Shown here in pieces: positions 29,571 through 39,315 of a stretch of 64,000 bases of DNA (positions are counted from its first letter, which is position 1; each line of letters opens with the position of its first letter). The translations under genes were made by a program, and so were the position numbers. The notes beneath the pieces were generated by a model. The model did no database searches. It saw only the letters and a list, made by a program, of their open reading frames with translations, and was not told the DNA's origin. Location of the stretch: positions 444,006 to 508,005 of the forward strand of contig JAKVBI010000010.1 of the NCBI GenBank assembly GCA_022447545.1, given 5' to 3'. Source of the stretch: Myxococcota bacterium (GTDB taxonomy: Bacteria > Myxococcota_A > UBA9160 > SMWR01).

Positions 29571-29622
29571 TCCAATCAATACAAGCCCCACGCTCCGGCT
29601 CCCCAGAACGGGGAAGGTCGAA

Positions 29623-30204
29623 TCAGTAGCCGTTCTCTCCCTCGATGTGAAGATCCTCTGCCACGTTCCACTCGTGCAACCGAGGGCGCACCAGGGCCAG
29701 CGTCTGCCCGCCGCGTCGAACCACCAGGGAGCGGCGGGTGGTCAAACGGTCTGAGGGACGCGTCGTGACCGTCTCCACGACCAGGGGCTCCCCACCCTCG
29801 TTACCCGCGTCGAGTTCAATGCTCGGCGCATCCGGTCCACCTGTGCGTAGCGACAGCACCTGACGTTGCGAACGGATCTCGGCCTCACGAGTCGGCGCGA
29901 GATGAGCCACTCGTTCTCTCAGTGCGTTCAGGCGATCGACGAGATCCTCCTGATACTGGCCCATGGCTTCACGGTCCTTGTGCGTCAAACGTGCATAGTC
30001 CCGAAGGTTCAGCATTTCCCGGGTCGAGACCTGATCGCGGAAATGAGCAGGGACCTTGGCGAGATCGTCGCTAAAAGCCACCGTCCCCTGTTCAGTCTGC
30101 CACCTATAGAGCGGCTCGGCCCAAGCTGGAGACACCAGGGCGCAAAGCCAAAGGGCGGCGATCAGTCCCAGGCAACCCGTCGAAATCCAATTTCGTTCTG
30201 ACAT
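29623..30204 (-). CDS. Secreted protein with DUF4124-like N terminus
   Basis: A 193-residue protein with a signal peptide (LGLIAALWLCALVSPAWA, cleavage after AWA). The mature N terminus EPLYRWQTEQGTVAFSDDL follows the DUF4124 pattern (Tyr-x-Trp then a Gly and a Ser-Asp). A helical region with many charged residues follows, and the C terminus is beta-rich (LVVRRGGQTLALVRPRLHEW). ATG 30204 has GGGAGGA eight bases upstream. Function unknown; location is periplasmic or cell-surface. Confidence 0.75.
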   Translation of the reverse strand: MSERNWISTGCLGLIAALWLCALVSPAWAEPLYRWQTEQGTVAFSDDLAKVPAHFRDQVSTREMLNLRDYARLTHKDREAMGQYQEDLVDRLNALRERVAHLAPTREAEIRSQRQVLSLRTGGPDAPSIELDAGNEGGEPLVVETVTTRPSDRLTTRRSLVVRRGGQTLALVRPRLHEWNVAEDLHIEGENGY

Positions 30205-30387
30205 GGCAAGTCCTCCCACTGTCGAGGAGTGCATTCGGCCCCAGACTTGGTGACACTCGGCACCGGCAACTCCTGAGCATCCTCGTGTCCAAGGATCCGT
30301 CTCCCGGGGCGATTCGACGATCGATTTTTTTTGGAGCCCCGACCCGGCTCAGGGACCCTAGGGTCGCGCAGACTCGAGCGAACCTTG

Positions 30388-32127
30388 TCAGGGACAGGGG
30401 GGCTGTCCCGCGCAAGCAAGCCCCGAGGGCCCTGGTGGGTAGCCAAACAAGGAACGGAAAAGGTTCAAGTCGCCGGCTCCGATACTGCCATTGGCATCGA
30501 GATCCACAGCGGGGTTGAACTCCCAGTCCCCGGCCGAAAGGATGAACTCAGCGCGGAAGATATTCAGGTCCGAACTCCCGACCTGACCATTCCCATCGAA
30601 ATCGGCATCGCACGAATTTCCGTAGCCATCAACGTCGGAGTCGACCTGTCCCGGATTTTCGATTTCGAGGCAATTGTCCTGCGAATCGCACACTCCGTCC
30701 GAATCGGTATCGAACTCGCAGGCCAGTGGGACCGTGACTCCGGTCAGTGCAGAAATCGCGGCCCGAACGTCGATACGAGGGGTCGTGACGCCATTGGGCC
30801 CAGTGACCAGAACCCCGGTATCGCGAAACGCCTCCAAAAGCGCCCCGGGCGTGGAGGTCGGTGATGCCTCTCGTGCCGCCGCCCAAGCCCCGGCCACGTG
30901 GGGCGAGGCCATGGAGCTTCCACTGGCGCTCCCGTACGACACCCCCACCAACGAAGATGGGACCGAGGAAGCCACAGAAACCCCTGGTGCAAGAAGCGAG
31001 AGAAACGAAGCGGAATTCGAGAACGAAGCCACGACATCGGAATCGTTCGTCGCCCCCACGCTGACTGCACTCGAAATACAAGCGGGAGACGACAGGGCGT
31101 TGGTCTCGCCTTCGTTTCCGGACGACACAATGCTCGCGATTCCAGCATCGCGGAGTTGGTCGATGGCCACCTTGGTCGCATAGTTAGAGAAGTTGCATAG
31201 GATCCGTGAGGACCACGCCCCTCCCCCCAGACTCATGTTGACCGCCGAGATGTCGATCTCGTCCGACAGATCGAGCACATATTCGAGACCGGCAACGATG
31301 TCCGACGTAAAAGCCAACGCACAAGGGTCCGAACCCGCTCCGTCACACGCCGACCCGGACAGCTCCGAGAATACGCTGACAGCAATGATTCCCGTATCCG
31401 GCGCCACACCCGTACGGTTGGATGCGTCCCCACCCACGATTCCCGCCACATGAGTCCCGTGATAACAGGCCGTCGTGAAGCTACACGGCGCACCGGCGCC
31501 TAGGCCCGTTTGCTCGATCGACCCGTCGGGGCACGACCCGTTCGCCGAAAAGCAGGCCTCGTGTTCGACTCTCCCGGCCAGGAAGGGATGAGTCGAATCG
31601 ACACCGGTGTCGAGTACAGCTACATGAGTCCCTGAGCCGTCCCAGCCCGCTGCGATGGTCGCATCCGCTCCGATCACTCCGATGGTTTCCGTCAAGTGGG
31701 GGGCCAGTAGGCGGTCCTCTCGAATCCCAGACACCCAGGGCGAACGCTCCAGGCGACCGAGATCCGACGCATCCACGGTCAGCGCCATCGCGGGAACATC
31801 CCTGAAACGCCGCATGGAGGATCGCGGTCGCTGCGAGAGCGATTCGATGACTCGCGCCTGGCGGTCTTCGATCATGCGTCGCCGCTGGAGACGACGGAGC
31901 CAGCCCCCAGCTCGAGGCCCATTCCTCAACTCGACGATGACGCGCACACCATCGGGCGATTTCGCTCGGGAGCGAAGCCGCTCCAGGATCTCTCCCTGGC
32001 CCATCTGGGCCCCTGCCGCAGAAGCGAGAAGGCCTGGAACAAATGCCAATAGAAAAAGAAATACCCGAGCGCTTTGGGTCATCGGCGTGGAGACCATCAT
32101 CAGCCCGACTTGAGTTCCGGGTCGCAT
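30388..32127 (-). CDS. Secreted S8 subtilisin-like protease with TSP3 and dockerin-like C terminus
   Basis: A protein of up to 579 residues. After the signal peptide (VFLFLLAFVPGLLASAAGAQ) comes an inhibitor-like propeptide, then the S8 triad: Asp in VAVLDTGVDSTHP, His in YHGTHVAGIVG and Ser in SGSSMASPHVAGAW. The tail holds a thrombospondin-type-3 calcium repeat (CEFDTDSDGVCDSQDNC, DSDVDGYGNSC) and two dockerin-I-like loops (DADFDGNGQVGSSDLNIFR and DLDANGSIGAGDLNLFR). Several Met codons precede the signal peptide (32127, 32100, 32082); none has a convincing ribosome-binding site. It should act outside the cell, with the tail for calcium-dependent attachment. Confidence 0.9.
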   Translation of the reverse strand: MRPGTQVGLMMVSTPMTQSARVFLFLLAFVPGLLASAAGAQMGQGEILERLRSRAKSPDGVRVIVELRNGPRAGGWLRRLQRRRMIEDRQARVIESLSQRPRSSMRRFRDVPAMALTVDASDLGRLERSPWVSGIREDRLLAPHLTETIGVIGADATIAAGWDGSGTHVAVLDTGVDSTHPFLAGRVEHEACFSANGSCPDGSIEQTGLGAGAPCSFTTACYHGTHVAGIVGGDASNRTGVAPDTGIIAVSVFSELSGSACDGAGSDPCALAFTSDIVAGLEYVLDLSDEIDISAVNMSLGGGAWSSRILCNFSNYATKVAIDQLRDAGIASIVSSGNEGETNALSSPACISSAVSVGATNDSDVVASFSNSASFLSLLAPGVSVASSVPSSLVGVSYGSASGSSMASPHVAGAWAAAREASPTSTPGALLEAFRDTGVLVTGPNGVTTPRIDVRAAISALTGVTVPLACEFDTDSDGVCDSQDNCLEIENPGQVDSDVDGYGNSCDADFDGNGQVGSSDLNIFRAEFILSAGDWEFNPAVDLDANGSIGAGDLNLFRSLFGYPPGPSGLACAGQPPCP

Positions 32128-32242
32128 GGACCCACTCGCCTGTCACCCGCCGCGGCGCCCAGCGGATGAAACGGGGTGAAAACGCGATGATACCGATTTG
32201 TCCCCCCCTTCGCCGGGAGGAAGAAGCGCCGACGTCCCGGCG

Positions 32243-33157
32243 TCAGTTCAAGCGCTGGGAGGTCCAATCTGTAATGCGCTGACGCGCTTCGGCCTGCTGC
32301 ACTTCGTCGAGCTGGCCCTCCAACTCCTCGATCAACGCTCGCTCGGAGGCACGTCGCGCCAGACCAGAGACGCTGAGCCAGACGAAGGCCTCGAGGTCGT
32401 CTCTCTCCACCCCCTCACCCCGCGCCAGAACCACTCCGTAGCGCCACTGGGCGCCCGGAAGGCCATTGCGCGCCGCCTCCCGATACCATTGCGCCGACTC
32501 CTCCGGGTCTTTTGCCCCCCCGTAGCCCGCAGCCAGTCGAGCGCCCAGGCTGAGCTGAGCACTCGCGTGCCCTCCCTCTGCAGCCGATCGAAACCAGCGC
32601 ATGGACTCGGCGGGATTCATCTCGACCCCCTCGCCCATGGCATAGAGGACACCGAGACTGTTCTGTGCCGCCAGATTACCGCGCTCGGCCGCCTCCTGGA
32701 TTCGGCGCGCTCCGAACTCCAGGTCCTTGGGAGCGCCGCGCCCCGTATACCGCATCACGCCCTCAAAATAGAGCGCCTCTACAGAGCCCTTCTCCGCAGC
32801 CGACCGGTACCAGCGAAGGGCCTCCGCGTCATTGCGGGGCACACCGTCTCCGGCTTCCAATCGGTCCGCGAGCGCGAGTTGCGCCTTGGCGTCTCCACCT
32901 CGGGCCCTTTCCAGCAGCCCCGCGAGTTCCGGCGGCCAATCGAGTTCCTGGGCTGTGGCGGTGCCCCCGTCGCCGGCGGGCGCGGCCTTGCGATCAGCTT
33001 CACCGCAGGCCACGCAGGCCACGGACACCAGCAGAATGAGCCCCCATTGGCAGAACGTGTCACCGCGCGGGGATCGAGTAGATTCCCAGGTGGCAATGGT
33101 CTCTCGATCCGATCTAATGCGATACCTGGGTGTGTTCGCGCTCGGGTTCGCCGCCAT
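32243..33157 (-). CDS. Sel1-like repeat lipoprotein
   Basis: A protein with a lipoprotein-like signal (WGLILLVSVACVAC) and about five Sel1-like repeats, for example AEALRWYRSAAEKGSVEALY, AQNSLGVLYAMGEGVEMNP and AESMRWFRSAAEGGHASAQL. Such repeats mediate protein-protein contacts at the cell envelope. The start is uncertain: the first standard in-frame codon before the signal peptide is ATG 33157, which lies 62 bp inside the divergent gene at 33096. No ATG, GTG or TTG is available closer; an ATT at about 33099 would also fit. Confidence 0.75.
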   Translation of the reverse strand: MAANPSANTPRYRIRSDRETIATWESTRSPRGDTFCQWGLILLVSVACVACGEADRKAAPAGDGGTATAQELDWPPELAGLLERARGGDAKAQLALADRLEAGDGVPRNDAEALRWYRSAAEKGSVEALYFEGVMRYTGRGAPKDLEFGARRIQEAAERGNLAAQNSLGVLYAMGEGVEMNPAESMRWFRSAAEGGHASAQLSLGARLAAGYGGAKDPEESAQWYREAARNGLPGAQWRYGVVLARGEGVERDDLEAFVWLSVSGLARRASERALIEELEGQLDEVQQAEARQRITDWTSQRLN

Positions 33158-34856
33158 GAGCAGCTCCCTGTTCAACGGTTTCTTGAACTGGGACGACATC
33201 CACCTTCTCCTGAACAATACAGCGATCCACGACTTCGACGTCGCTGGTATCCTGACCCAGTACACGCTCGGAATCTACCACCCCGTCACTCTCTTCAGTC
33301 TGGCCATCGAACACGCCGGTTTCGGCCTCGACCCCTTCATCTATCACCTGGACAATCTCCTCCTTCACGCCGGAAATTCGGTTCTGGTGGCCGTTTTCCT
33401 GCGACGAACCCTGCGAGATACCGGCTGGCTCTCCTTCGCCGTGGGCGCGCTGTTCGCCGTCCACCCGCTCCACGTGGAACCCGTGGCCTGGGTCTCCCAG
33501 CGCAAAGAGCTTCTCAGTTGCCTCTTCGTGCTTTCGGGCCTCATCGCCTATATCGATTGGATCGACCAACGAAGGGTCCGCAACTACCTGGCCTCCGTGG
33601 TGCTCCTGGCCCTCGCCCTCCTCTCAAAACCCATGGCCATGACCACCCCCGTCCTCATGCTCCTGATCGACCACTATCGAGGACGGAAGTTCACGGCCAA
33701 GCGGGGAATTGAAAAGCTGCCCTTCTTCGCCATGGCCATCGCGACCGGATGGATCAGCCTCCGGACCCAGGCACCAGATCTCATCGAACCATTCCAGATC
33801 CATCAAATGGACCTGTTCGACCGGATTCTGGTGGCTGGTGAAGCTCTGCTCTTCTACGCCGCCAAAACCGTCCTCCCCGACAAACTCAGCGCGTACTACG
33901 ACATCGAGTCCGCTCGGCTCGAAACCTACCAGGCGATTCTGGGTGCGTTGACCCTGGCCGTATGCGTGGGTGGCGCCCTTTTAAATTCCGGACGGGCAAA
34001 GGTCACGCGGTTCGGGCTGGTGTTCTTTCTGATCACGATCGGCCCAATCCTCAAGATCGTTCCCTTTGGAGGCGATTCCCTGTTCAACGACCGCTACATG
34101 TACGTTCCCAGCATCGGCCTGCTCACCTCGCTGCTGGTGACACTCGGTGCGGTCCTCGAGCGCTTCCAGCCTCCCCGCCGTCTCTCTCTCGCCCTGGGGT
34201 GTGGACTGATCGCAATCCTCTCGCTCCAGTCATTCGACAGAGCTCGCGACTGGCGAAACTCCCAGACCCTGTGGGAGAGCGTATTGGTCGTTTATCCCTC
34301 CACCCCCAGAGCCCTGATGCTGCTGGCACGATCACTCCATGACGAAGATCGGGATCTCGACCGCGCGCGAGAACTGCTGTTGCGCGCCACCTCGATCCGA
34401 CCGCGGATGCCACTCGCACATTACAATCTCGGCCTCGTGGAGCAGCGTCAGGGCAATCCCGAAGCCGCGGAGCGCAGCTTTGCCAGGAGCCTGGCCCTCA
34501 ACCCCCGGAATCCCGCGGCTCAGATGGGAGTGGGGATTTTCCACCTCGGACAGGGGAACACGGCTCGGGCTCTCGAGCACCTGGAGGCTGCAACGATCCT
34601 CGACCCGCGAAGTGGCGTCGCTGAGCACAACCTTGCCGTGGCACGGATCGCCAACGGCGAATCCGAAAAGGCGCGCGCGTCTCTCGAGCGAGTCCTCGAG
34701 ATCTCCCCTGGCTTTGGTCCCTCCTATCTGAGCCTCGCTGAACTCCTTCTAGAACTCGGAGAACCCGAGGAGGCGAAAAGGGTGCTCACACGAGCGCGCC
34801 AGCTAGGCGTGAACCCGATGGACACTCCACGAGGCTATGCCCCCTCCCAGCCCTGA
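33096..34856 (+). CDS. TMTC/PMT-like GT-C glycosyltransferase with C-terminal TPRs
   Basis: A 586-residue membrane protein. About 9-10 hydrophobic helices fill residues 8-390, with the luminal motif NWDDIHLL near the N terminus and HPLHVEPVAWVSQRKELLS near 125, both typical of TMTC/DUF1736 O-mannosyltransferase-like proteins. The C terminus holds four TPRs (AHYNLGLVEQRQGNPEAAER and following). It probably transfers a sugar from a polyprenyl-phosphate donor to an envelope protein or glycan. Its start lies in the same region as the divergent Sel1 gene. Confidence 0.85.
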   Translation: MVSRSDLMRYLGVFALGFAAMSSSLFNGFLNWDDIHLLLNNTAIHDFDVAGILTQYTLGIYHPVTLFSLAIEHAGFGLDPFIYHLDNLLLHAGNSVLVAVFLRRTLRDTGWLSFAVGALFAVHPLHVEPVAWVSQRKELLSCLFVLSGLIAYIDWIDQRRVRNYLASVVLLALALLSKPMAMTTPVLMLLIDHYRGRKFTAKRGIEKLPFFAMAIATGWISLRTQAPDLIEPFQIHQMDLFDRILVAGEALLFYAAKTVLPDKLSAYYDIESARLETYQAILGALTLAVCVGGALLNSGRAKVTRFGLVFFLITIGPILKIVPFGGDSLFNDRYMYVPSIGLLTSLLVTLGAVLERFQPPRRLSLALGCGLIAILSLQSFDRARDWRNSQTLWESVLVVYPSTPRALMLLARSLHDEDRDLDRARELLLRATSIRPRMPLAHYNLGLVEQRQGNPEAAERSFARSLALNPRNPAAQMGVGIFHLGQGNTARALEHLEAATILDPRSGVAEHNLAVARIANGESEKARASLERVLEISPGFGPSYLSLAELLLELGEPEEAKRVLTRARQLGVNPMDTPRGYAPSQP

Positions 34857-34911
34857 TCGAGACCAACGGCACGATCGGGGACGAGTGACCGTCGGTTATG
34901 CTGAAAGCTTC

Positions 34912-36390
34912 ATGAAACTCACCTGCTCGATCCAGTTTCTTGCTCTCGTGTCGACCCTGTTGCCAGGAATAGGATGCGGCAGTGACTCCCCCGCTCCCAC
35001 GCCTCCGGCCTCACCTCTCGCCACGGAAATCGCGCCCCCCTCCCGCGCCCACCCCCCGGATGACGCCCCCAACGTCCTCTTGATCACTGTCGACACCCTC
35101 AGAGCCGACCGTCTCGGCGTGTACGGATACCCCTTCGACAGCAGCCCACAGATCGATGCATTCTCCCGCGACGCCGTAGTCTTCGACCGCGGGATCGCGG
35201 CGTCGAGCGTCACTGCACCCTCCCACGCCTCGATGATGACATCGCGTCATACGCGGGAACACACGGTGGGATGGCTCAACGGGCCGAGTCGACTCGGCGC
35301 CGACGAGACCCTGGCCGAGGCGTTTCAACGTGCCGGATACCTCACCGCGGGCTTTGTCGGCAATCCTCTCCTCGACCGACGGCTTGGCTTCGATCTCGGA
35401 TTCGACGTCTACGACGATGACTTGACCAGCGGTGAGGGCAGGATCCATTTCCACTTCGAGCGCATCGCAGAACAGACCAGTGCGCGCGCCTTTCACTGGT
35501 TGGAATCCGATGCCGCCAATAACGACCGTCCAGTATTCCTCTGGGTCCACTACCAGGACCCCCATGGGCCCTATACGCCGCCCGACGCATTCGCCGACCA
35601 TGTACGAATCAATCGCGGACCAGACGAACAACCCCTGCCCAACGTCGAGCGCGAATACTCGTTGGGAGGCGTCCCCCCCTACCAACAGCTCGAGGGTGTC
35701 TCCTACCTGAGCGAATTCGAGCAGCGATACGCGAACGAAATCGCCTACGCGGACCACTGGATCGGCCGGTTGCTGGAAGAATTCGCCGCCTTCTCAGAAG
35801 ACCGGTCGGAGCGTCCCTTCGTCGCCCTCTTGACGGCTGACCACGGCGAGAGTCTCGGAGAGGGATTCCGCTATTTCGTTCACGGTCACACCACGACGCC
35901 AGAAGTCTCCCATGTTCCCTTCATCCTTCGGGCCCCCGACATCGAACCCGGTCGGCGGCGCGGTTTGGTGAGCCACGTGGACGTAAAACCCACGCTGCTC
36001 GAGTTGGCGGGGATTGAAACCGACGCCCCCCAAAGTGGAATGGCCCTGGGCCCGTTGCTGAAGAACGGGGAGCCCCTGCCGGACCGGATCGTGTATTGCG
36101 ACATCGGTCGCGAATTGAGTGCATACCGTGGCGATGGTTTCGTGCGCGTGCGCGGGACCGAGGGAGCCTGGCCAATCCCCGGCGCATCCCCCGACGCCCC
36201 GCTCCCGCTCTCCTGGAAGATGTACCGGTGGAACGACGATGGCAGTTGGGAACGAAGTTCCCTGGACTCGTCCCTCAAGCCTCCCGTCCATCGCTACTCT
36301 CGAAGCGCCCGGTCCATGCTCCAGGCTCCTCCCATGCAGGTCCGGGAAATCGACAACCTTCGGGCGCTGGGATACGTGGTGGGCGATTGA
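34912..36390 (+). CDS. Sulfatase-like (alkaline-phosphatase superfamily) lipoprotein
   Basis: A 492-residue lipoprotein with signal core FLALVSTLLPGIGC. The catalytic domain has NVLLITVDTLRADRLGVYGY (metal Asp61), the nucleophile motif SVTAPSHASMMT (101-105), DPHGPYTPP and LTADHGESLGEG. The nucleophile is Thr101 rather than the Cys or Ser converted to formylglycine, so it may act as a phospho- or alcohol transferase rather than a true sulfatase; Thr is common in this subgroup. All metal ligands are present, in contrast to the degenerate copy at 2204-3814. ATG 34912 is chosen because it starts the signal peptide. Confidence 0.87.
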   Translation: MKLTCSIQFLALVSTLLPGIGCGSDSPAPTPPASPLATEIAPPSRAHPPDDAPNVLLITVDTLRADRLGVYGYPFDSSPQIDAFSRDAVVFDRGIAASSVTAPSHASMMTSRHTREHTVGWLNGPSRLGADETLAEAFQRAGYLTAGFVGNPLLDRRLGFDLGFDVYDDDLTSGEGRIHFHFERIAEQTSARAFHWLESDAANNDRPVFLWVHYQDPHGPYTPPDAFADHVRINRGPDEQPLPNVEREYSLGGVPPYQQLEGVSYLSEFEQRYANEIAYADHWIGRLLEEFAAFSEDRSERPFVALLTADHGESLGEGFRYFVHGHTTTPEVSHVPFILRAPDIEPGRRRGLVSHVDVKPTLLELAGIETDAPQSGMALGPLLKNGEPLPDRIVYCDIGRELSAYRGDGFVRVRGTEGAWPIPGASPDAPLPLSWKMYRWNDDGSWERSSLDSSLKPPVHRYSRSARSMLQAPPMQVREIDNLRALGYVVGD

Positions 36391-36594
36391 TTCAACCGAC
36401 CTGAAGCCGAGAGATCCCCCAGGGCATTGGGTGCGTTGACACCCACCCAAAACCTGACTCGCGGTCGCATCGAATCCACCGAAAGCCTACAGGTGTTCAA
36501 CATCCTTTCCTTTCCGGCACCGTCTCTGGTATACGAGCCACGGGTACCCACACCATCCCGCTCCAGGGTTTCATCTTCGAGCGAAGGAGGGACC

Positions 36595-37116
36595 GTGCTC
36601 GGCCGAGTTCTCACCGTGTGCATGGCGTTGCTCGTGGCCTCAATCTCTGAGGCCGCAGCCGACGACGAGAAGAAGAAGCAGACCCGGATACGACCTCGGG
36701 GTCCCTATCTACAACTCACGGGGGGAATCCAGTCTGTGACTGGGGAGAGCGGGATCGACGCAACGATTGGCGGGAAAATCGGAGTGGACATCATCGATTG
36801 GGTGGCTCTTGAAGCCGAATTCGAGGGATCCCGGGACGCACGCCGCTTCGTCGCCACGTTGCAACAGCGCTCGGCATTTCTGAGAGGCCGCTTCAAGCCA
36901 TTCGTAGTCGGTGGGATCGGTATTGCGAGAGTCACACAGAACGAGGGAACTCCACAAACCGACAATGTCACCGCGGTTGCCTTGAGATTTGGCGGGGGAG
37001 CCGATTACTGGTTGTCCAAGCACGTCGCCATGAGTCTGCAGGCCTCCTACGTAATCATTGCCAACGGTTTGTCGGACCATACGTCCGTCGGACTCGGACT
37101 CCGCTACGCCTTCTAG
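36595..37116 (+). CDS. Outer-membrane beta-barrel protein (OmpW/OmpA-barrel-like)
   Basis: A 173-residue protein with a signal peptide (VLTVCMALLVASISEAAA) and alternating hydrophobic/polar strands ending in Phe (GLGLRYAF), the usual C-terminal signature of outer-membrane barrels. Strands such as GPYLQLTGGIQSV, DWVALEAEFEGS, KPFVVGGIGIARV and SLQASYVIIANGLS suggest an 8-strand barrel. GGAGG six bases before GTG 36595 decides the start; the frame is open upstream. Cargo or function cannot be inferred. Confidence 0.83.
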   Translation: MLGRVLTVCMALLVASISEAAADDEKKKQTRIRPRGPYLQLTGGIQSVTGESGIDATIGGKIGVDIIDWVALEAEFEGSRDARRFVATLQQRSAFLRGRFKPFVVGGIGIARVTQNEGTPQTDNVTAVALRFGGGADYWLSKHVAMSLQASYVIIANGLSDHTSVGLGLRYAF

Positions 37117-37176
37117 ACCCGCCGCGCCCGACTGCAACCGCATCGGGACCTCACAGCCGTCGAGCGCAATTTCGCC

Positions 37177-39315
37177 CTAACCGCCGAGCCCCTCCAGCAG
37201 CGGCGACGGAGGATCAACGGTCACCAGCCAGAGCTGGTGGATGGCGCGCGTCGCGCCGACGTGGAGCAGCCGGCGAGACTCCCCATCGTCCGGAAAATGA
37301 TCCGCATCCACGCCCGCGAGAATCACGTAATCGAATTCCAGCCCCTTGACCTGATGGATTTCCGTGACCTCGACTCCAGGCTGAAAGTTGAAGTCCTGGG
37401 CTTCGACCCTGCGAACACCCGGCACATCGCTTTCCATCAAGCCCTCGTAATAGAGCGAAGTCGTCTCTCGATCGGGACACAGCAGTGCCACCGACGCCAT
37501 GGGCTCGTTGCCTACCAAGCGCCTCAGCGCCTCGGCAAGGAACGCCACCGAGGCACCGGCTTCGGTAAACCGAAACAGTTCGACCGGCGGACCCGAGCGA
37601 ACCGCGAGGGGGGCCGAACTGTCATCCCGCAAGCTACCGAGGATCGACAAACCAAACTCCAAGATTTCCTTCGAGCATCGGTAGCTGACCTGAAGGGTCT
37701 CGATACTGGACCCCTCCAGCCCCAGCCGATCGAGCAACTCAGACCAGGTCGTAAAGCCGCTACCCGACACGATCCGCTGCTGGGCATCTCCGGCCAGAGT
37801 GATGCTGCGGTTCCGATCGAGGCATCCCGTCAAGAGCTGAACTTCGATGGGCGAGAAGTCCTGAATCTCGTCAATCACGATATGGCGATAACGCAGGGGC
37901 TTTTTTTTTCGACCCCGCAACGCCCCCACCCGCAATTGCCAGGCACGCAACAGCAGCGCCTCGTCTTCCGGATCGAGGGCTGCATCCGATTCATCGTCTC
38001 CGGAAAACCAGTCATTCAAGAGCTCGTTTCGTTCGCGCGCGTCGTCTACGGCGCGTTCGATTTCCACGGATCGAAATTCTTCCGGAGCCTCACGCTCGAA
38101 CACACTCTTAAGGAGAGCCGTGTGTGTGAGCACACTGACCCAATCGTCCAACACCTGCTCCCAGGTATCAGACCCCTCGGTGGACTCGATGTACTCTTCC
38201 AGGGCCGTCGCCATGGCGGGATGCAATTTCATGCGCTGCACCACACTCGGCGCATCCTCGCGCAATTCCGTGGGCAATCTCGTAAAGTGCCGTTTCCGAA
38301 CTTCGTGGACCCAGTCACGAAACGTGTGAATGGCGACGCGATGGACCCCCAGAGCCGGGAGCACGTGATCTACGTAGCGTCGGAGGGCTGGCGAAAAGAC
38401 CACGAAGAGCGTGTCCGGCGAGTCGATCCGCTCGTCTTCGAAAGCAAGATAGGCGATTCGGTGGAGCGCGACGGTGGTCTTCCCCGATCCCGCAGTTCCA
38501 CGGATGGCAAGGAACCCCCGGTCGAGGCGTGTAATCAATTGAAACTGCTCGGGGTCCAACAGGCCTGTGATTTCCGGAAGGCGTTTATCACGTCCACGTG
38601 TCCAGGCATTCGGTTCACCGCCGAGACCACGCGTTCCATCCGGCGATGAGACAGACTCGGGGGAATGGGCGCGCAGCGCGGCCCCCTCGCCGCCCGCCAG
38701 AACCGCCTTGCCGCGACTCGATCGACGCCACCCCCCCGCCTCCTCCGCGTCCAACAAAAAGACCTCGTCCGGCCCCTCGACACGCTCCAGGACCTCGTCG
38801 CGGATACTCACCGATCGACGCGCGAGAATACTTCCCGTGCGTGCGCGACCGGCAAAGTTCTCCTCGAACTCCTCTCCCTGTTCGTACCGGTAGAAGAGAC
38901 GCGAAATGGGAGCGTTACGCCAATCGACGATCCTCACCCCCTTACGGATCAACGTCGCTCGTCCCAGGCACAAATCTCTCGATTCACCGTTTTCAGACAG
39001 CCGGAGGTGAGCAAAATAGGGCGACCCCAGATCCACCCGGGCCGCGCTGGCACTACGCCGCACCTGTTTGAGGAGCGCACTCTGCCGCTGCCACTGGTCC
39101 GTCAACGCCATCTCGTCGCTGCCGGCGGTGCCCTCCACCAACTGCTCCCGCACCTGCTTCAACTCTCGGACGAGCGCCCGCTCCGAGCGTGTATCGCGCT
39201 CTGGCTCGGATCGCACCACGGCTACCACCCGTTCCAACAGTTCCTGTTCTTCGCGGACGACCCCGGGAACCTCATCCGGCTGGGAATCCATCTTGGAATG
39301 TTTACCGTCGCTCAC
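37177..39315 (-). CDS. HelD-like UvrD-family helicase
   Basis: A 712-residue SF1 helicase with an N-terminal coiled-coil/charged region, Walker A GTAGSGKTTVALHRIAYL (about 265-282), Walker B VIDEIQDFSPIE, motif III GDAQQRI, and a C-terminal QVKGLEFDYVIL plus VGATRAIHQLWL. The N-terminal arm and the GTAGSGKT form are those of HelD, which binds and recycles RNA polymerase in Gram-positives, and of related RecB/helicase IV-like proteins in Gram-negatives. Its start overlaps the stop of the upstream MutS paralogue by 4 bp, so the two are coupled. Confidence 0.87.
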   Translation of the reverse strand: MSDGKHSKMDSQPDEVPGVVREEQELLERVVAVVRSEPERDTRSERALVRELKQVREQLVEGTAGSDEMALTDQWQRQSALLKQVRRSASAARVDLGSPYFAHLRLSENGESRDLCLGRATLIRKGVRIVDWRNAPISRLFYRYEQGEEFEENFAGRARTGSILARRSVSIRDEVLERVEGPDEVFLLDAEEAGGWRRSSRGKAVLAGGEGAALRAHSPESVSSPDGTRGLGGEPNAWTRGRDKRLPEITGLLDPEQFQLITRLDRGFLAIRGTAGSGKTTVALHRIAYLAFEDERIDSPDTLFVVFSPALRRYVDHVLPALGVHRVAIHTFRDWVHEVRKRHFTRLPTELREDAPSVVQRMKLHPAMATALEEYIESTEGSDTWEQVLDDWVSVLTHTALLKSVFEREAPEEFRSVEIERAVDDARERNELLNDWFSGDDESDAALDPEDEALLLRAWQLRVGALRGRKKKPLRYRHIVIDEIQDFSPIEVQLLTGCLDRNRSITLAGDAQQRIVSGSGFTTWSELLDRLGLEGSSIETLQVSYRCSKEILEFGLSILGSLRDDSSAPLAVRSGPPVELFRFTEAGASVAFLAEALRRLVGNEPMASVALLCPDRETTSLYYEGLMESDVPGVRRVEAQDFNFQPGVEVTEIHQVKGLEFDYVILAGVDADHFPDDGESRRLLHVGATRAIHQLWLVTVDPPSPLLEGLGG

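Noticed and set aside
30325-30332. T8 tract near the end of the subtilase gene
   Set aside because: It lies on the plus strand, while both flanking genes are on the minus strand, so it cannot be the U-tract of their terminator, and no plus-strand gene precedes it.
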